Source: Nocardia gamkensis NBRC 108242
GTDB lineage: Bacteria > Actinomycetota > Actinomycetes > Mycobacteriales > Mycobacteriaceae
Direction of reading: 5' to 3'
NCBI RefSeq assembly: GCF_001612985.1
Contig: NZ_BDBM01000009.1
Span: 1 to 64,000, forward strand
Length of the DNA: 64,000 bases
This document shows positions 1-8,570 of the stretch, in pieces. Positions within the stretch are counted from its first letter, which is position 1, and every line of letters starts with the position of its first letter. The translations under genes were made by a program, and so were the position numbers. The notes beneath the pieces were generated by a model. It was not told the origin of the DNA. It made no database searches and worked only from the letters and a program-made list of their open reading frames with translations.

Positions 1-1
1 G

Positions 2-1723
2 GTGCCCACGCTCGTCACGGAATTGCCGAATGTGGGCACGGAATTGGGGGGAACGACCGTCGTCCTGACCGGCACGGGACTGACCGGAACAACCGCGGTG
101 AACTTCGGCGCCACACCGGCGACCTCGTTCACCGTCAACTCCGCAACCCAGATCACCGCCGTCGCACCAGCGGGAACCGGGACCGTGCAAGTCACGGCGA
201 CCACGGCCGGCGGAATCAGCAACGGTCTCGCCTACACCTACATTCCGGTACCCGCGCTGACCACGCTGGTGCCGAATGTGGGCCCGGTGTCGGGAGGGAC
301 GATCGTCGTCCTCACCGGGACGGGTCTGTCCACCGCTACCGCGGTGAACTTCGGTGCCACACCGGCGACCTCGTTCATCGTCGATTCCGACACGCAGATC
401 ACCGCCGTCGCACCGGCGGGAACCGGGACCGTGGTGGTCACCGCGACCACGGCGGGCGGAACCAGCAACGGCGTGGCCTACACCTACGTCGCGCTTCCCA
501 CCTTCGTCACGGCAGTTCCGAATCTGGGTTCGGTCTCCGGCGGCACGACCGTCGTCCTCACCGGAACAAATCTGAGCGGCACCACGGCGGTCAACTTCGG
601 CGCCACACCGGCGACCTCGTTCACCGTCAACTCGGCTACCCAGATCACGGCCGTCGCACCGGCAGGGACCGGCATCGTGCAGATCACCGCCACCACTCCG
701 GGCGGGACCACCAACGGCGTGCTCTACACCTACGTCGCGGTTCCCACCCTGACCACGGCGGTGCCGAATCTGGGCTCGGCATCGGGCGGCACAACCGTCG
801 TCCTCACCGGCACGGGATTGACGGGAGTCACGGCGGTCGATTTCGGTGGTACACCGGCGACTTCGTTCACCGTCAACTCGGCTACCCAGATCACGGCCGT
901 CGCACCGGCGGGGACCGGGACCGTGGTGGTCACCGCGACCACGGCGGGCGGAACCAGTAACGGCGTGGCCTACACCTACGTCGCGCTTCCCACCCTCGTC
1001 ACCGCGCTGCCGAGCGTAGGACCGGCCTCGGGTGGCACGACGGTCGTTCTCACCGGAACCGGCCTGACCGGAACGACAGCGGTGAACTTCGGTGCCACAC
1101 CGGCGACCTCGTTCACCGTCGACTCCGCCACCCAGGTCACCGCGGTATCGCCCGCGGGGACCGGAATCGTGCAGGTCACCGCCACCACCCCCGGCGGGAT
1201 CAGCAACGGCGTCGCCTACACCTACGTCGCGGCGCCCAGCCTGACCACCTTGCTTCCGAGCGTCGGCCTGGAAGCGGGCGGAACCGTTGTCGTCATCACG
1301 GGGACGGATCTGACAGGCACCACGGCGGTCGATTTCGGCGGCACGCCGGCGACCTCGTTCACGATCAACTCGCCAACCCAGATCACCGCCGTAGCGCCCG
1401 CCGGGACCGGTACGGTGCAAGTCACCGCCACCACCTCCGGCGGAACCAGCAACGGCCTCGCCTACACCTACCTCGCGGTTCCGGCCCTCGCGGTCGTGCT
1501 TCCGAATGTAGGACCGGCGGCCGGGGGAACGACAGTCGTCCTCACCGGGACGAACCTGACAGGCACCACCTCCGTCGACTTCGGAGGCACACCGGCAACT
1601 TCGTTCACCGTCGATTCCGCAACGCAGATCACAGCAGTCACTCCCGCCGGAACGGGAACAGTGCAAATCACCGCGACCAGCTCCGGAGGAACCAGTAATG
1701 GTCTCCCATTCATCTTCATCTGA
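2..1723 (+). CDS. IPT/TIG-repeat surface protein, C-terminal part (gene runs off the 5' edge)
   Basis: The frame is open at the window edge, so only the last 573 residues are visible. They consist of seven tandem copies of an about 82-residue IPT/TIG immunoglobulin-like beta-sandwich. Each copy has the core GGTxVVLTGT, then FGxTPATSF, and ends GGxSNGxAYTY. The DNA repeats with the same period of about 246 bp and the copies are close to identical, with variation mostly at exposed-looking positions. No transmembrane segment, sortase motif or catalytic domain is visible, and the protein stops directly after the last repeat. TIG repeats of this kind form stalks of large cell-surface or secreted proteins. 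An adhesive or structural role is an inference; the N-terminal functional part, if any, lies outside the window. A strong terminator follows immediately. Confidence 0.85.
   Translation: MPTLVTELPNVGTELGGTTVVLTGTGLTGTTAVNFGATPATSFTVNSATQITAVAPAGTGTVQVTATTAGGISNGLAYTYIPVPALTTLVPNVGPVSGGTIVVLTGTGLSTATAVNFGATPATSFIVDSDTQITAVAPAGTGTVVVTATTAGGTSNGVAYTYVALPTFVTAVPNLGSVSGGTTVVLTGTNLSGTTAVNFGATPATSFTVNSATQITAVAPAGTGIVQITATTPGGTTNGVLYTYVAVPTLTTAVPNLGSASGGTTVVLTGTGLTGVTAVDFGGTPATSFTVNSATQITAVAPAGTGTVVVTATTAGGTSNGVAYTYVALPTLVTALPSVGPASGGTTVVLTGTGLTGTTAVNFGATPATSFTVDSATQVTAVSPAGTGIVQVTATTPGGISNGVAYTYVAAPSLTTLLPSVGLEAGGTVVVITGTDLTGTTAVDFGGTPATSFTINSPTQITAVAPAGTGTVQVTATTSGGTSNGLAYTYLAVPALAVVLPNVGPAAGGTTVVLTGTNLTGTTSVDFGGTPATSFTVDSATQITAVTPAGTGTVQITATSSGGTSNGLPFIFI
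2..1723 (+). repeat. Seven tandem about 246-bp repeats encoding TIG domains
   Basis: The coding sequence repeats in register every 246 bp, seven times. Blocks such as ACACCGGCGACCTCGTTCAC recur near the middle of most units with few changes. Such an array can expand or contract by recombination, and it is prone to collapse in short-read assembly. Confidence 0.85.
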
Positions 1724-1735
1724 CGGCTGATGCGG

Positions 1736-1776
1736 CTGGGCCGTCGGCGCGCTTTTGCCGGCGGCCCAGTTTCGTT
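1736..1776 (+). terminator. Rho-independent terminator of the TIG-repeat gene
   Basis: A 13-bp stem (CTGGGCCGTCGGC at 1736-1748 with GCCGGCGGCCCAG at 1757-1769, one G-U pair) encloses an 8-nt loop and is followed by TTTCGTT. It begins 12 nt after the stop codon of the TIG gene. Its presence argues that the next gene starts downstream of it, although the reading frame is open further upstream. Confidence 0.8.
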
Positions 1777-1843
1777 GCGGTTGAGCCAATACACAGAGTC
1801 TCCGTCACCGTCGACCGAGGCTGCAGGGGTAAGGGGGTTTCCG

Positions 1844-2851
1844 TTGGCGACCGTACTGAAGATGCTGCTAGCGGAGCGGCATCTCAAAAGTCATCCAGAT
1901 TTTCTCGTCGCGTACGACCGCTGCGCGGCGCAGCTGGACCCGCCCATTCCCCCAGGGCATGGGCCGGCGAAAGCGCAGTACTACCAGTGGTTGTCCGGTC
2001 GCATGATCGGCCTTCCGCGCGACTATCACTGCCGGGTGCTCGAGCGGATGTTTCCCGGCTGGACGGTTGAAGGATTGTTCCAGATGGCCAACTCGACACC
2101 GGACGGCATGGGATCGCTCGGGCCGGGTTATTCCGGCACCGATGTCCGGCTCGAGGCTTTTCTCGGGATGGAGACGAGCACCAGGGGAACCACTCTGGTG
2201 TACCCGTCGTTCGAGCTGACCAGGTCGTCCGTGGACGCACTGCGGGCGGCGGGGATCTCCCGGCGGCGTGTATTCGGGAAGCAGGAGGGCGGTTTCCCGG
2301 ATCGTCCCGTCGATATCCCCTCCGTGGTGGCGGAGAACGATTTCCGGGGGCTGATGTACATGTTCTCCTTGCTTGCGCGCCACACCAGTATTCGGGCCGA
2401 GGTCCGCAGCGACCGCTACATGGTCACCCATTACGACCGTCCGTACATCAGCTTCGGGCTGAGCGGTAACAACTGCACCCGGTTGTATCCGCACCTCGTC
2501 GACAACCCGCTGTTCACCATCCATGACAGCGGCACCGAGGACGGCTCCGCGGCGGTGCGTCTGGAGTTGACCGACGGCAGCCGGTACGACTCGAACGACG
2601 ACCGGAATATCGGCATCGTCGCGCGAGTACGACCGAGCGCGGATCAGCATCCCGATCGTTATTGGATCTATTGCGGCGGTCTGCGGCCACGCGGCACCGC
2701 CGCAGCGGGCTGGTATCTCGCCAACTCGTGGCTTTCCCTCCAGCACCGTGTCGGGGATCGCGAATTCGTCGCGGTCATCGGCGTGGACGAATATTCGGAC
2801 CGGACGACCAGTTTGGAGCATTTGCTGATCGCTGCGCCCGAGAGGAAATGA
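1844..2851 (+). CDS. HTH-like protein with unrecognised C-terminal domain
   Basis: About 335 residues from the TTG at 1844, chosen because AAGGGGG lies 6 nt upstream and because the frame further up contains the preceding terminator. The first 80 residues (LLAERHLKSH..., QYYQWLSG, CRVLERMFPGWT) match the layout of a helical DNA-binding-like module, with a WLSG signature, that I recall at the N-terminus of many uncharacterised actinomycete proteins. The rest, from about residue 110, has an alpha/beta look: a hydrophobic strand (TTLVYPSFEL), then ENDFRGLMYMFSLLAR, a FGLSGNNCTRLY motif and a late CGGL...GTAAAGWYLANSW motif. The glycine/asparagine-rich FGLSGNN segment could bind a ligand, but I do not recognise the family and assign no reaction. 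There is no signal peptide or membrane segment, so it should be cytoplasmic. It is isolated between a terminator and a convergent gene. It may be a ligand-sensing regulator; this is a guess. Confidence 0.6.
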   Translation: MATVLKMLLAERHLKSHPDFLVAYDRCAAQLDPPIPPGHGPAKAQYYQWLSGRMIGLPRDYHCRVLERMFPGWTVEGLFQMANSTPDGMGSLGPGYSGTDVRLEAFLGMETSTRGTTLVYPSFELTRSSVDALRAAGISRRRVFGKQEGGFPDRPVDIPSVVAENDFRGLMYMFSLLARHTSIRAEVRSDRYMVTHYDRPYISFGLSGNNCTRLYPHLVDNPLFTIHDSGTEDGSAAVRLELTDGSRYDSNDDRNIGIVARVRPSADQHPDRYWIYCGGLRPRGTAAAGWYLANSWLSLQHRVGDREFVAVIGVDEYSDRTTSLEHLLIAAPERK

Positions 2852-3042
2852 AAGGCACGCACACCCGTCGGCCCGGACAGTCCCGACAACGGCTGTCCGG
2901 GTCGCGCGGTCCGAGCACGAGGCAGGAGGACACCGTTGAACCATCGGCCGATATCGATTCGGGCGGTACGCTCTCCTGTGCCGCGGCACCGGGAAGTCCT
3001 GATCTGGGTCCTTCCCGTCTGGGCGCGAAAACCAGTCAGTAA
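2848..3042 (+). CDS. Possible small downstream ORF, 64 residues
   Basis: An ATG overlaps the stop of the preceding gene (ATGA) and has GAGAGG directly upstream. The product would be 64 residues, Arg/Ser/Gly/Pro-rich, without a membrane segment or a motif I know. Its end overlaps the end of the convergent PBP gene by 7 bp. The 4-base overlap and ribosome binding site favour translation, but the composition is what random high-GC sequence gives. An alternative TTG start at 2936 in another frame has AGGAGG 6 nt upstream. Confidence 0.2.
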   Translation: MKGTHTRRPGQSRQRLSGSRGPSTRQEDTVEPSADIDSGGTLSCAAAPGSPDLGPSRLGAKTSQ

Positions 3043-4829
3043 CCGGCGGGCAACGCCGCCAGCATGTCCCGTGTCACGGCGACGGCATTGTCGGAACTAC
3101 CGCCTTTGACCAGCAGCGTGGCGAAGGCGATGTCGCCACGGTAACCGACGAACCAGGAGTGCGACCCGCCGTCCACTTCGGCCTCGCCGGTCTTGCCGTA
3201 GACCGCGCCTTGATCGGCGATCCGCTCCGCCGTGCCGCCGACGACCACCTTGCGCATCATCGCGCGCAATCCTTCGATGACGTCGGGAGCCAGCACCGGG
3301 CGATCACCGTCGATCTGTGTGGGGCGCCCCGCGATCAGGTACGGCACGGGCGCCGAGCCGTGCGCGATGGTCGCCGCCATGAGCGCCATGCCGAACGGGC
3401 TGACCACCACCCTGCCCTGACCGATGCCGTCCTCGGTGCGCTGGATCAGGTCGTCGGAGGGCGGCACCGAGCCGGAGGCCGTCGGCAGCCCCACCACCGA
3501 ATAGACGGGTCCGACACCGAGCTTCGCCGCGGCCTCGTGCAACGCGGGGCCGGGCAGCTCGCTGGCGAGTTCGGCGAACGAGGTGTTGCAGGACCTCTCG
3601 TAGGCCGTCGACATCGGCACATCGCCGACGGTGAACAGGTTGTAGTTGGGGATGGTCCGCTCGCCGATGACGATGCGGCTCGGACACGGCAGCACCGTAT
3701 CCGGCGTCGCGAGGCCGTTCGACATGGCCGCGGCCGCGGTCACCGTCTTGAACACCGAACCGGGCGGGTACTGGCCGATCGTCGCGAGGGGACCGTCCCG
3801 GTCGGCGGCCCTGTTCTGCGCAACCGCGAGAATCGCACCGGTGGACGGGCGCAGCACCACCATCATGGTCTGCTCGGTACGCGGCCGCACGGCGAGCTGG
3901 GCGGCGTTCTGCACATTGCGGTCGATGCTGAGCGAGAACGACGGCGCGGGCTGGGAGGGCACTTCCATCAGCACATCGGTGTCGGCGCCGTTGGAGTTCA
4001 TGGTGACCACGCTCCACCCCGCCTTGCCGTCCACCTCCGCGATCACCGTCTTGCGCACCTGGGTGAGCAGATCGGGCGCGAATTCCCGATCGGTGGCGAC
4101 CAGATCCCACTGCTGAGTCAGCGTGACACCGGGCAGCCCGATGAGATCGGTGGTCACCTGGCCGGATTCGGTCTCGTTGAGCAGCGCGACCGTGTAAGCG
4201 CCCTTGGCCGCCTTCGCCTCGTCGAGGATCGACTGCGGTGTGAGCGACTTGTCGAAGCGGTGCAGCGCGGCGGCCAGCGTGGTGGCCACGGATGCGGGGT
4301 CGGCGGCGTCGGCCGCGACGAACGTGACCCGGGAAACCTTGCCGGGCACCATGACGTCGCTGCCGGCCTGCTCGTTGACCCGCGCCCGCGGTGGCGGGTT
4401 GGTCCGTAACACCATGGTCTGGGTGTCGCCGAGTTTGGGGTGGATGTCGGAGGAGGTCCAGCGGACCATCCAGCGCCCGTTGCTGCGGCCCATCTGCAGC
4501 TGGCCCGAGTACTTCCACATCCGGTTCTTGGGCAACCGCCACTCGTAGGTGTAGTCGACGGTCGCGGTGTCACCGGTCACGCGCGCCGCCCCGGTGCGCG
4601 CGATGAGCTGTTCGGCCTGCAGTTGATCCCACGCGGAACGCAACGCGTCGCTCGCCTTCTCCGGCAGGTTGGTGAGCTGCGCGGCAGCGGTCACCCGATG
4701 CTCGGCGAACGCTTGGACGAAGGCGTCGGCGGCGGGAACAGGCCCCTGCGGCTCGCTCGCACAACCGGCGGCGGCCACCGTGAAGGCCGCGACGGCGAGC
4801 GAGAGGAGCGTCCGAGTCGACATCGGCAC
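3036..4829 (-). CDS. Penicillin-binding lipoprotein (class B-type transpeptidase with MecA-like N-terminus)
   Basis: A D,D-transpeptidase that cross-links peptidoglycan outside the membrane; 597 residues. The N-terminus is a lipoprotein signal peptide with lipobox AAGC (Cys23 from the GTG; an in-frame ATG two codons on is an alternative start). It is followed by an NTF2-like/MecA-type domain (about 30-145), a PBP dimerisation region, and the transpeptidase domain. Catalytic motifs are complete: SVFK at Ser358, SCN at Ser413, and KTG at Lys546. In position and architecture it matches M. tuberculosis Rv2864c (PBP-lipo), which starts the same conserved block. The MecA-like N-domain recalls low-affinity PBPs, so beta-lactam tolerance is possible but not shown by sequence. 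Confidence 0.9.
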   Translation of the reverse strand: MPMSTRTLLSLAVAAFTVAAAGCASEPQGPVPAADAFVQAFAEHRVTAAAQLTNLPEKASDALRSAWDQLQAEQLIARTGAARVTGDTATVDYTYEWRLPKNRMWKYSGQLQMGRSNGRWMVRWTSSDIHPKLGDTQTMVLRTNPPPRARVNEQAGSDVMVPGKVSRVTFVAADAADPASVATTLAAALHRFDKSLTPQSILDEAKAAKGAYTVALLNETESGQVTTDLIGLPGVTLTQQWDLVATDREFAPDLLTQVRKTVIAEVDGKAGWSVVTMNSNGADTDVLMEVPSQPAPSFSLSIDRNVQNAAQLAVRPRTEQTMMVVLRPSTGAILAVAQNRAADRDGPLATIGQYPPGSVFKTVTAAAAMSNGLATPDTVLPCPSRIVIGERTIPNYNLFTVGDVPMSTAYERSCNTSFAELASELPGPALHEAAAKLGVGPVYSVVGLPTASGSVPPSDDLIQRTEDGIGQGRVVVSPFGMALMAATIAHGSAPVPYLIAGRPTQIDGDRPVLAPDVIEGLRAMMRKVVVGGTAERIADQGAVYGKTGEAEVDGGSHSWFVGYRGDIAFATLLVKGGSSDNAVAVTRDMLAALPAGY

Positions 4830-4897
4830 CGATCGTAATAGTCACTGACGGGCAAATGCCTGCGGCACTCCGGAATTCGCCGTGCCCGCAGGCGTGT

Positions 4898-5761
4898 TCA
4901 GTCGACCAGGACGGTGGCGAAGGTCGCGATCTGGCGAAACCCGACCCTGCTGTAGGCGCGGCGGGCGATCGCGTTGTAATCGTTCACGTACAGGCTCGCG
5001 GTGCGGCCGGAAGCGACCACCGCGTTGGCGACCGCCGAGGTGCCCGCTGTGCCACGGCCCTTCCCCCGATGATCCGGATGCACCCAGACTCCCTGGATCT
5101 GGCCCGTGCGCCGGGACAGTGATCCGACCTCGGCTTTGAAGACCACTTCCCCGTCCTCGAAACGGGCCCAGGCACGGCCGGATTCGATCAGGCTCTGGAT
5201 GCGGCGGCGATAGCCGCGGCCGCCGTCGCCCGCGCGCGGATCGACGCCGACCTCCTCGATGAACATCGCGATCGCGGCCGAGAGGTAGCGATCGAGCTCG
5301 TCGCGGCGCACCCGGCGGACCTCCTGGTCGGGCGTGGACAGCGGCGGCTGGGCCAGCGCCAGCAGCGGCTGTTCCCCGCGTAGCTCCCGCTCCGGGCCCC
5401 AGTGTCCGGACAGCATCTCCCACAGCGGCAACGCCAGTTCTCTGCGCCCCACCACCGAAGAACAGATCCGGGGCCAGCGGATCGCCCGATCGGCGAACGC
5501 GCGCAACGCGTCACGATCGCCCAGCAACGGCACCAGGTTCGCCCCCGAGAAACACAGCGACTCGGCGGGACCGCCTCTGCTCCAGAGCTCACCCTGCCCG
5601 CACCGGTTGTCCAGGCCGAACTCCTGCAACCGGGCGGCGACCATGCACGAGGCCACCGGATCGGCATCCAGCACACGCAGCACCTGAGCAAGATCTCGAT
5701 TAGCGAGCTGCCGCGCAGGGGCGTATTTGGCCCGTCGCGCCGGCTCCAGCAGACTCCGCAC
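4898..5761 (-). CDS. GNAT family N-acetyltransferase with DUF4081 N-terminal domain
   Basis: 287 residues, homologous in position and form to Rv2867c. The N-terminal half (about 20-135, LARVLDADPVAS-type start, LCFSGANLVPL) is the DUF4081 domain. The C-terminal half (about 145-287) is a GNAT fold with the acetyl-CoA loop at VWVHPDHRGKGRGTAG and the closing LYVNDYNAIARRAYSRVGF. It probably acetylates an amine of a small molecule or protein in the cytoplasm; the substrate is unknown. Its GTG start is preceded by CAGGCT with six bases between, a possible leaderless -10. It lies between the PBP and ispG, on the same strand. Confidence 0.85.
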   Translation of the reverse strand: MRSLLEPARRAKYAPARQLANRDLAQVLRVLDADPVASCMVAARLQEFGLDNRCGQGELWSRGGPAESLCFSGANLVPLLGDRDALRAFADRAIRWPRICSSVVGRRELALPLWEMLSGHWGPERELRGEQPLLALAQPPLSTPDQEVRRVRRDELDRYLSAAIAMFIEEVGVDPRAGDGGRGYRRRIQSLIESGRAWARFEDGEVVFKAEVGSLSRRTGQIQGVWVHPDHRGKGRGTAGTSAVANAVVASGRTASLYVNDYNAIARRAYSRVGFRQIATFATVLVD

Positions 5762-5827
5762 GATGACAGCCTGCCACGAACCGGCGCGATGCGGTATGGC
5801 TATGCCGAAAGCCCTGGTGAGTGGCGC

Positions 5828-6985
5828 TCAGCTGACGGTGACGACCGGTTCGCCGGCGACCGCGTCCTCGCCCATCTCCTCGGCGATGCGCAGCGCCTCT
5901 TCGATGAGCGTCTCGACGATCTTCGCCTCCGGGACGGTCTTGATGACCTCGCCCTTGACGAAGATCTGGCCCTTGCCGTTGCCGGAGGCCACACCCAGAT
6001 CGGCCTCGCGAGCCTCGCCGGGTCCGTTCACCACGCAGCCCATGACGGCCACCCGCAGCGGCACCGTCATGCCCTCCAGGCCCGCGGTCACCTCGTTGGC
6101 CAGCGTGTACACGTCGACCTGGGCGCGCCCGCAGGACGGGCAGGACACGATCTCCAGCTTGCGCGGGCGCAGGTTCAGCGATTGCAGGATCTGCCCGCCG
6201 ACCTTGACCTCCTCGGCGGGCGGCGCGGACAGCGACACGCGGATCGTGTCGCCGATGCCCTCCGACAACAGCGCGCCGAACGCGACCGCCGACTTGATCG
6301 TGCCCTGGAACGCCGGGCCCGCCTCGGTGACGCCGAGGTGCAGCGGGTAATCGCACTGCGCGGCCAACTGACGGTAGGCCTCCACCATGATCACCGGGTC
6401 GTTGTGCTTGACCGAGATCTTGATGTCGCCGAACCCGTGCTCCTCGAACAGGCTCGCCTCCCACAGCGCCGACTCCACCAGCGCCTCCGGGGTGGCCTTG
6501 CCGTACTTCTCCATCATCCGCTTGTCCAGGGAACCGGCGTTGACGCCGATGCGGATCGGGATGCCCGCGGCGCCCGCGGCCTTGGCGACCTCCGCGACCC
6601 TGCCGTCGAACTCCTTGATGTTGCCGGGGTTGACGCGCACCGCCGCGCATCCGGCGTCGATCGCCGCGAAGATGTAGCGCGGCTGGAAGTGGATGTCGGC
6701 GATCACCGGGATCTGGGATTTCGCCGCGATCGTGGCCAGCGCATCCGCGTCCTCCTGACGCGGGCAGGCCACCCGCACGATGTCGCACCCCGACGCGGTG
6801 AGCTCCGCGATCTGCTGCAGGGTGGCGTTCACATCGTGCGTCTTGGTCGTGGTCATGGACTGCACCGAGATCGGGTGATCACTGCCCACCCCGACGTTGC
6901 CCACCATCAGCTGGCGGGTCTTACGCCGGGGAGCGAGCACCGCAGCGGGCGCGGTCGGCATCCCCAATCCGATTGTGCTGGTCAC
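5828..6985 (-). CDS. ispG: 4-hydroxy-3-methylbut-2-enyl-diphosphate synthase (flavodoxin)
   Basis: Converts 2-C-methyl-D-erythritol 2,4-cyclodiphosphate to HMBPP in the MEP isoprenoid pathway, using a [4Fe-4S] cluster. 385 residues, the usual bacterial two-domain length: a TIM barrel ([11 protein letters not shown] near the start, [10 protein letters not shown]) and a C-terminal cluster domain. The cluster ligands are visible as SCPSCGR and [11 protein letters not shown], with the conserved Glu in the latter. The GTG start follows the Rip1 gene by about 150 bp. Together with dxr, 1.6 kb upstream on the same strand, it forms the dxr-rip1-ispG group conserved across Mycobacteriales. Confidence 0.95.
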   Translation of the reverse strand: MTSTIGLGMPTAPAAVLAPRRKTRQLMVGNVGVGSDHPISVQSMTTTKTHDVNATLQQIAELTASGCDIVRVACPRQEDADALATIAAKSQIPVIADIHFQPRYIFAAIDAGCAAVRVNPGNIKEFDGRVAEVAKAAGAAGIPIRIGVNAGSLDKRMMEKYGKATPEALVESALWEASLFEEHGFGDIKISVKHNDPVIMVEAYRQLAAQCDYPLHLGVTEAGPAFQGTIKSAVAFGALLSEGIGDTIRVSLSAPPAEEVKVGGQILQSLNLRPRKLEIVSCPSCGRAQVDVYTLANEVTAGLEGMTVPLRVAVMGCVVNGPGEAREADLGVASGNGKGQIFVKGEVIKTVPEAKIVETLIEEALRIAEEMGEDAVAGEPVVTVS

Positions 6986-7136
6986 CTTCGGCTGCCTACT
7001 TTCGTCGTGTCCGGCCGGATGGTGCCGAGTCTAGCCTTGGCGCACGACGCCCACCCTGTGACAGCAACGACAAGGCTTCCCCGGTTGACCGCGCCGGACT
7101 ACGTCGCGAGCCGCACCGCACGCCCGGCGGCCCCGG

Positions 7137-8336
7137 TCAGAACAGCTTGATCGGGTTGACGATGTCGGCGGCCAGGGTGAGCAGCATGTAAGCGCCGCCG
7201 ATCACCACGACCACGTACGTGGCGGGCAGCAACTTCAGGTAGTTCACCGGCGCACCGGGCGCGAGTCCCTTCCAGCCGCGGATGGTGTTGCGGATCTTCT
7301 CGTAGATCACCACCGCGATGTGGCCGCCGTCCAGCGGCAGCAACGGCAGCAGGTTGAAGATGCCGAGGAAGAAGTTCAGGCTGGCCAGCACCAGAATGAA
7401 CATGTTCCACAGGCCGCGTTCCGCGGTCTCACCACCGATCTTGCTGGCGCCGTACACGCTGACCGGGGTTTCCGGATCCCGCTCACCGCCGGTGACCGCG
7501 TCCCACAGCGAGGACACCTTCGCAGGCATCTCGGTCAGCGAGTCCACCGTGCGCACGAACATGTCCCCGGTGAACGTGGCCGCGGCGGGAACGGCGCCCA
7601 GCACGTCGTATTGCACGGGTTCGTAGCGTTCCGGCGCCACGCCGATGGCTCCGACCTCGCGGCCCGCGCCACCGCCCTCGGGGTAGCGGATGACCCGCTC
7701 CGGGGTGACGGGAATGCTGAGGGCGCGGCCGTCCCGCTCGACGAGGTAGGTGAACGGGCCGGTCTGCTTCTGCGTCTCGGCCTGGAACTGACGCCAGGTG
7801 TCCACCTTGACGCCGTTCACCTCTTTGACGATGTCTCCGCGCTGCAATCCGGCGCGCTGCGCGGGGCCGGTGCCGGTGCACGGTTCGCTGGAGCCGTCCG
7901 GCTTGCCCTGCGGCACGCAGCTCATCTCGCCCAGCGCGGTGGCCGGGGGTTCCTTCAGGTTCGGCAGTCCCCAGCCGATGGCGAGCACCACGATCAGGAT
8001 GAAGCCGAGGACGAAGTTCATCGCGATGCCGCCGGACATCACGACCAGCCGCTTCCAGGTGGCCTGGCGGTACATGGCGCGGTCGAGTTCTTCCGGGCGC
8101 AGTTCGTCGAGCGCCGTCATACCCGCGATGTCGCAGAAACCGCCGAGCGGAAGCGCCTTGAGGCCGTATTCGGTCTCACCGCGGCGGAACGAGAAGATCT
8201 TCGGTCCGAATCCGATGAAATACCGCCGCACCTTCATGCCGGTCGCCTGGGCGGTCCACATGTGCCCACATTCGTGCAGCGCGATCGACACGGTGATGCC
8301 CAGCGCGAACAGCACGAACCCCAACGCGAACACCAT
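7137..8336 (-). CDS. rip1: Site-2 intramembrane zinc protease (Rip1/RseP family)
   Basis: Cleaves membrane-bound anti-sigma factors within the bilayer, releasing sigma factors in envelope stress; the M. tuberculosis counterpart Rv2869c is Rip1. 399 residues. The active-site HECGH lies in the first membrane helix (about residues 20-24), and the third zinc ligand is in LLPLLPLDGGH near residue 340. A PDZ domain lies between (about 145-230, QRAGLQRGDIVKEVNG). At least four hydrophobic segments are evident. The ATG has AGGAGGG upstream at a rather long spacing. It lies between dxr and ispG as in mycobacteria. Confidence 0.93.
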   Translation of the reverse strand: MVFALGFVLFALGITVSIALHECGHMWTAQATGMKVRRYFIGFGPKIFSFRRGETEYGLKALPLGGFCDIAGMTALDELRPEELDRAMYRQATWKRLVVMSGGIAMNFVLGFILIVVLAIGWGLPNLKEPPATALGEMSCVPQGKPDGSSEPCTGTGPAQRAGLQRGDIVKEVNGVKVDTWRQFQAETQKQTGPFTYLVERDGRALSIPVTPERVIRYPEGGGAGREVGAIGVAPERYEPVQYDVLGAVPAAATFTGDMFVRTVDSLTEMPAKVSSLWDAVTGGERDPETPVSVYGASKIGGETAERGLWNMFILVLASLNFFLGIFNLLPLLPLDGGHIAVVIYEKIRNTIRGWKGLAPGAPVNYLKLLPATYVVVVIGGAYMLLTLAADIVNPIKLF

Positions 8337-8570
8337 TTGCTCTACAGCCCTCCTGCGTTTGCGCAGCTCGAATATCCCGCACGCACGCGTCCGCTCCTGG
8401 CCGCGAGCACTCTGACCACCCTAATGGGTGCTGTCGGACGTAGTCCGTCTTCAGCCCGCGAATGGCCGGAGCGAAGGCGGAGGTACGCCTAACCGGACAA
8501 AGTCGTGTCCTGTGTGTTCAGTGTGCCAGGACGCCGTCGCTTCGCGCGTCCGATCCGGCGCGCGACGGTG
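8337..8570. other. Gene-free gap between dxr and rip1
   Basis: 234 bp with no open frame of coding character. It should hold the rip1 promoter and the AGGAGGG ribosome binding site at about 8347-8353. No hairpin followed by a T-run is apparent to me. Confidence 0.5.

Noticed and set aside
1730..1843. Upstream extension of the HTH protein to an ATG at 1730
   Set aside because: It would include the terminator of the preceding gene and encode a Pro/Ser-rich stretch; TTG 1844 has a better ribosome binding site.
3159..4409. Long plus-strand frame opposite the PBP gene, and similar ones at 5402-7150, 42447-44101 and 47722-49794
   Set aside because: All lie opposite recognised genes and have the same shadow composition.
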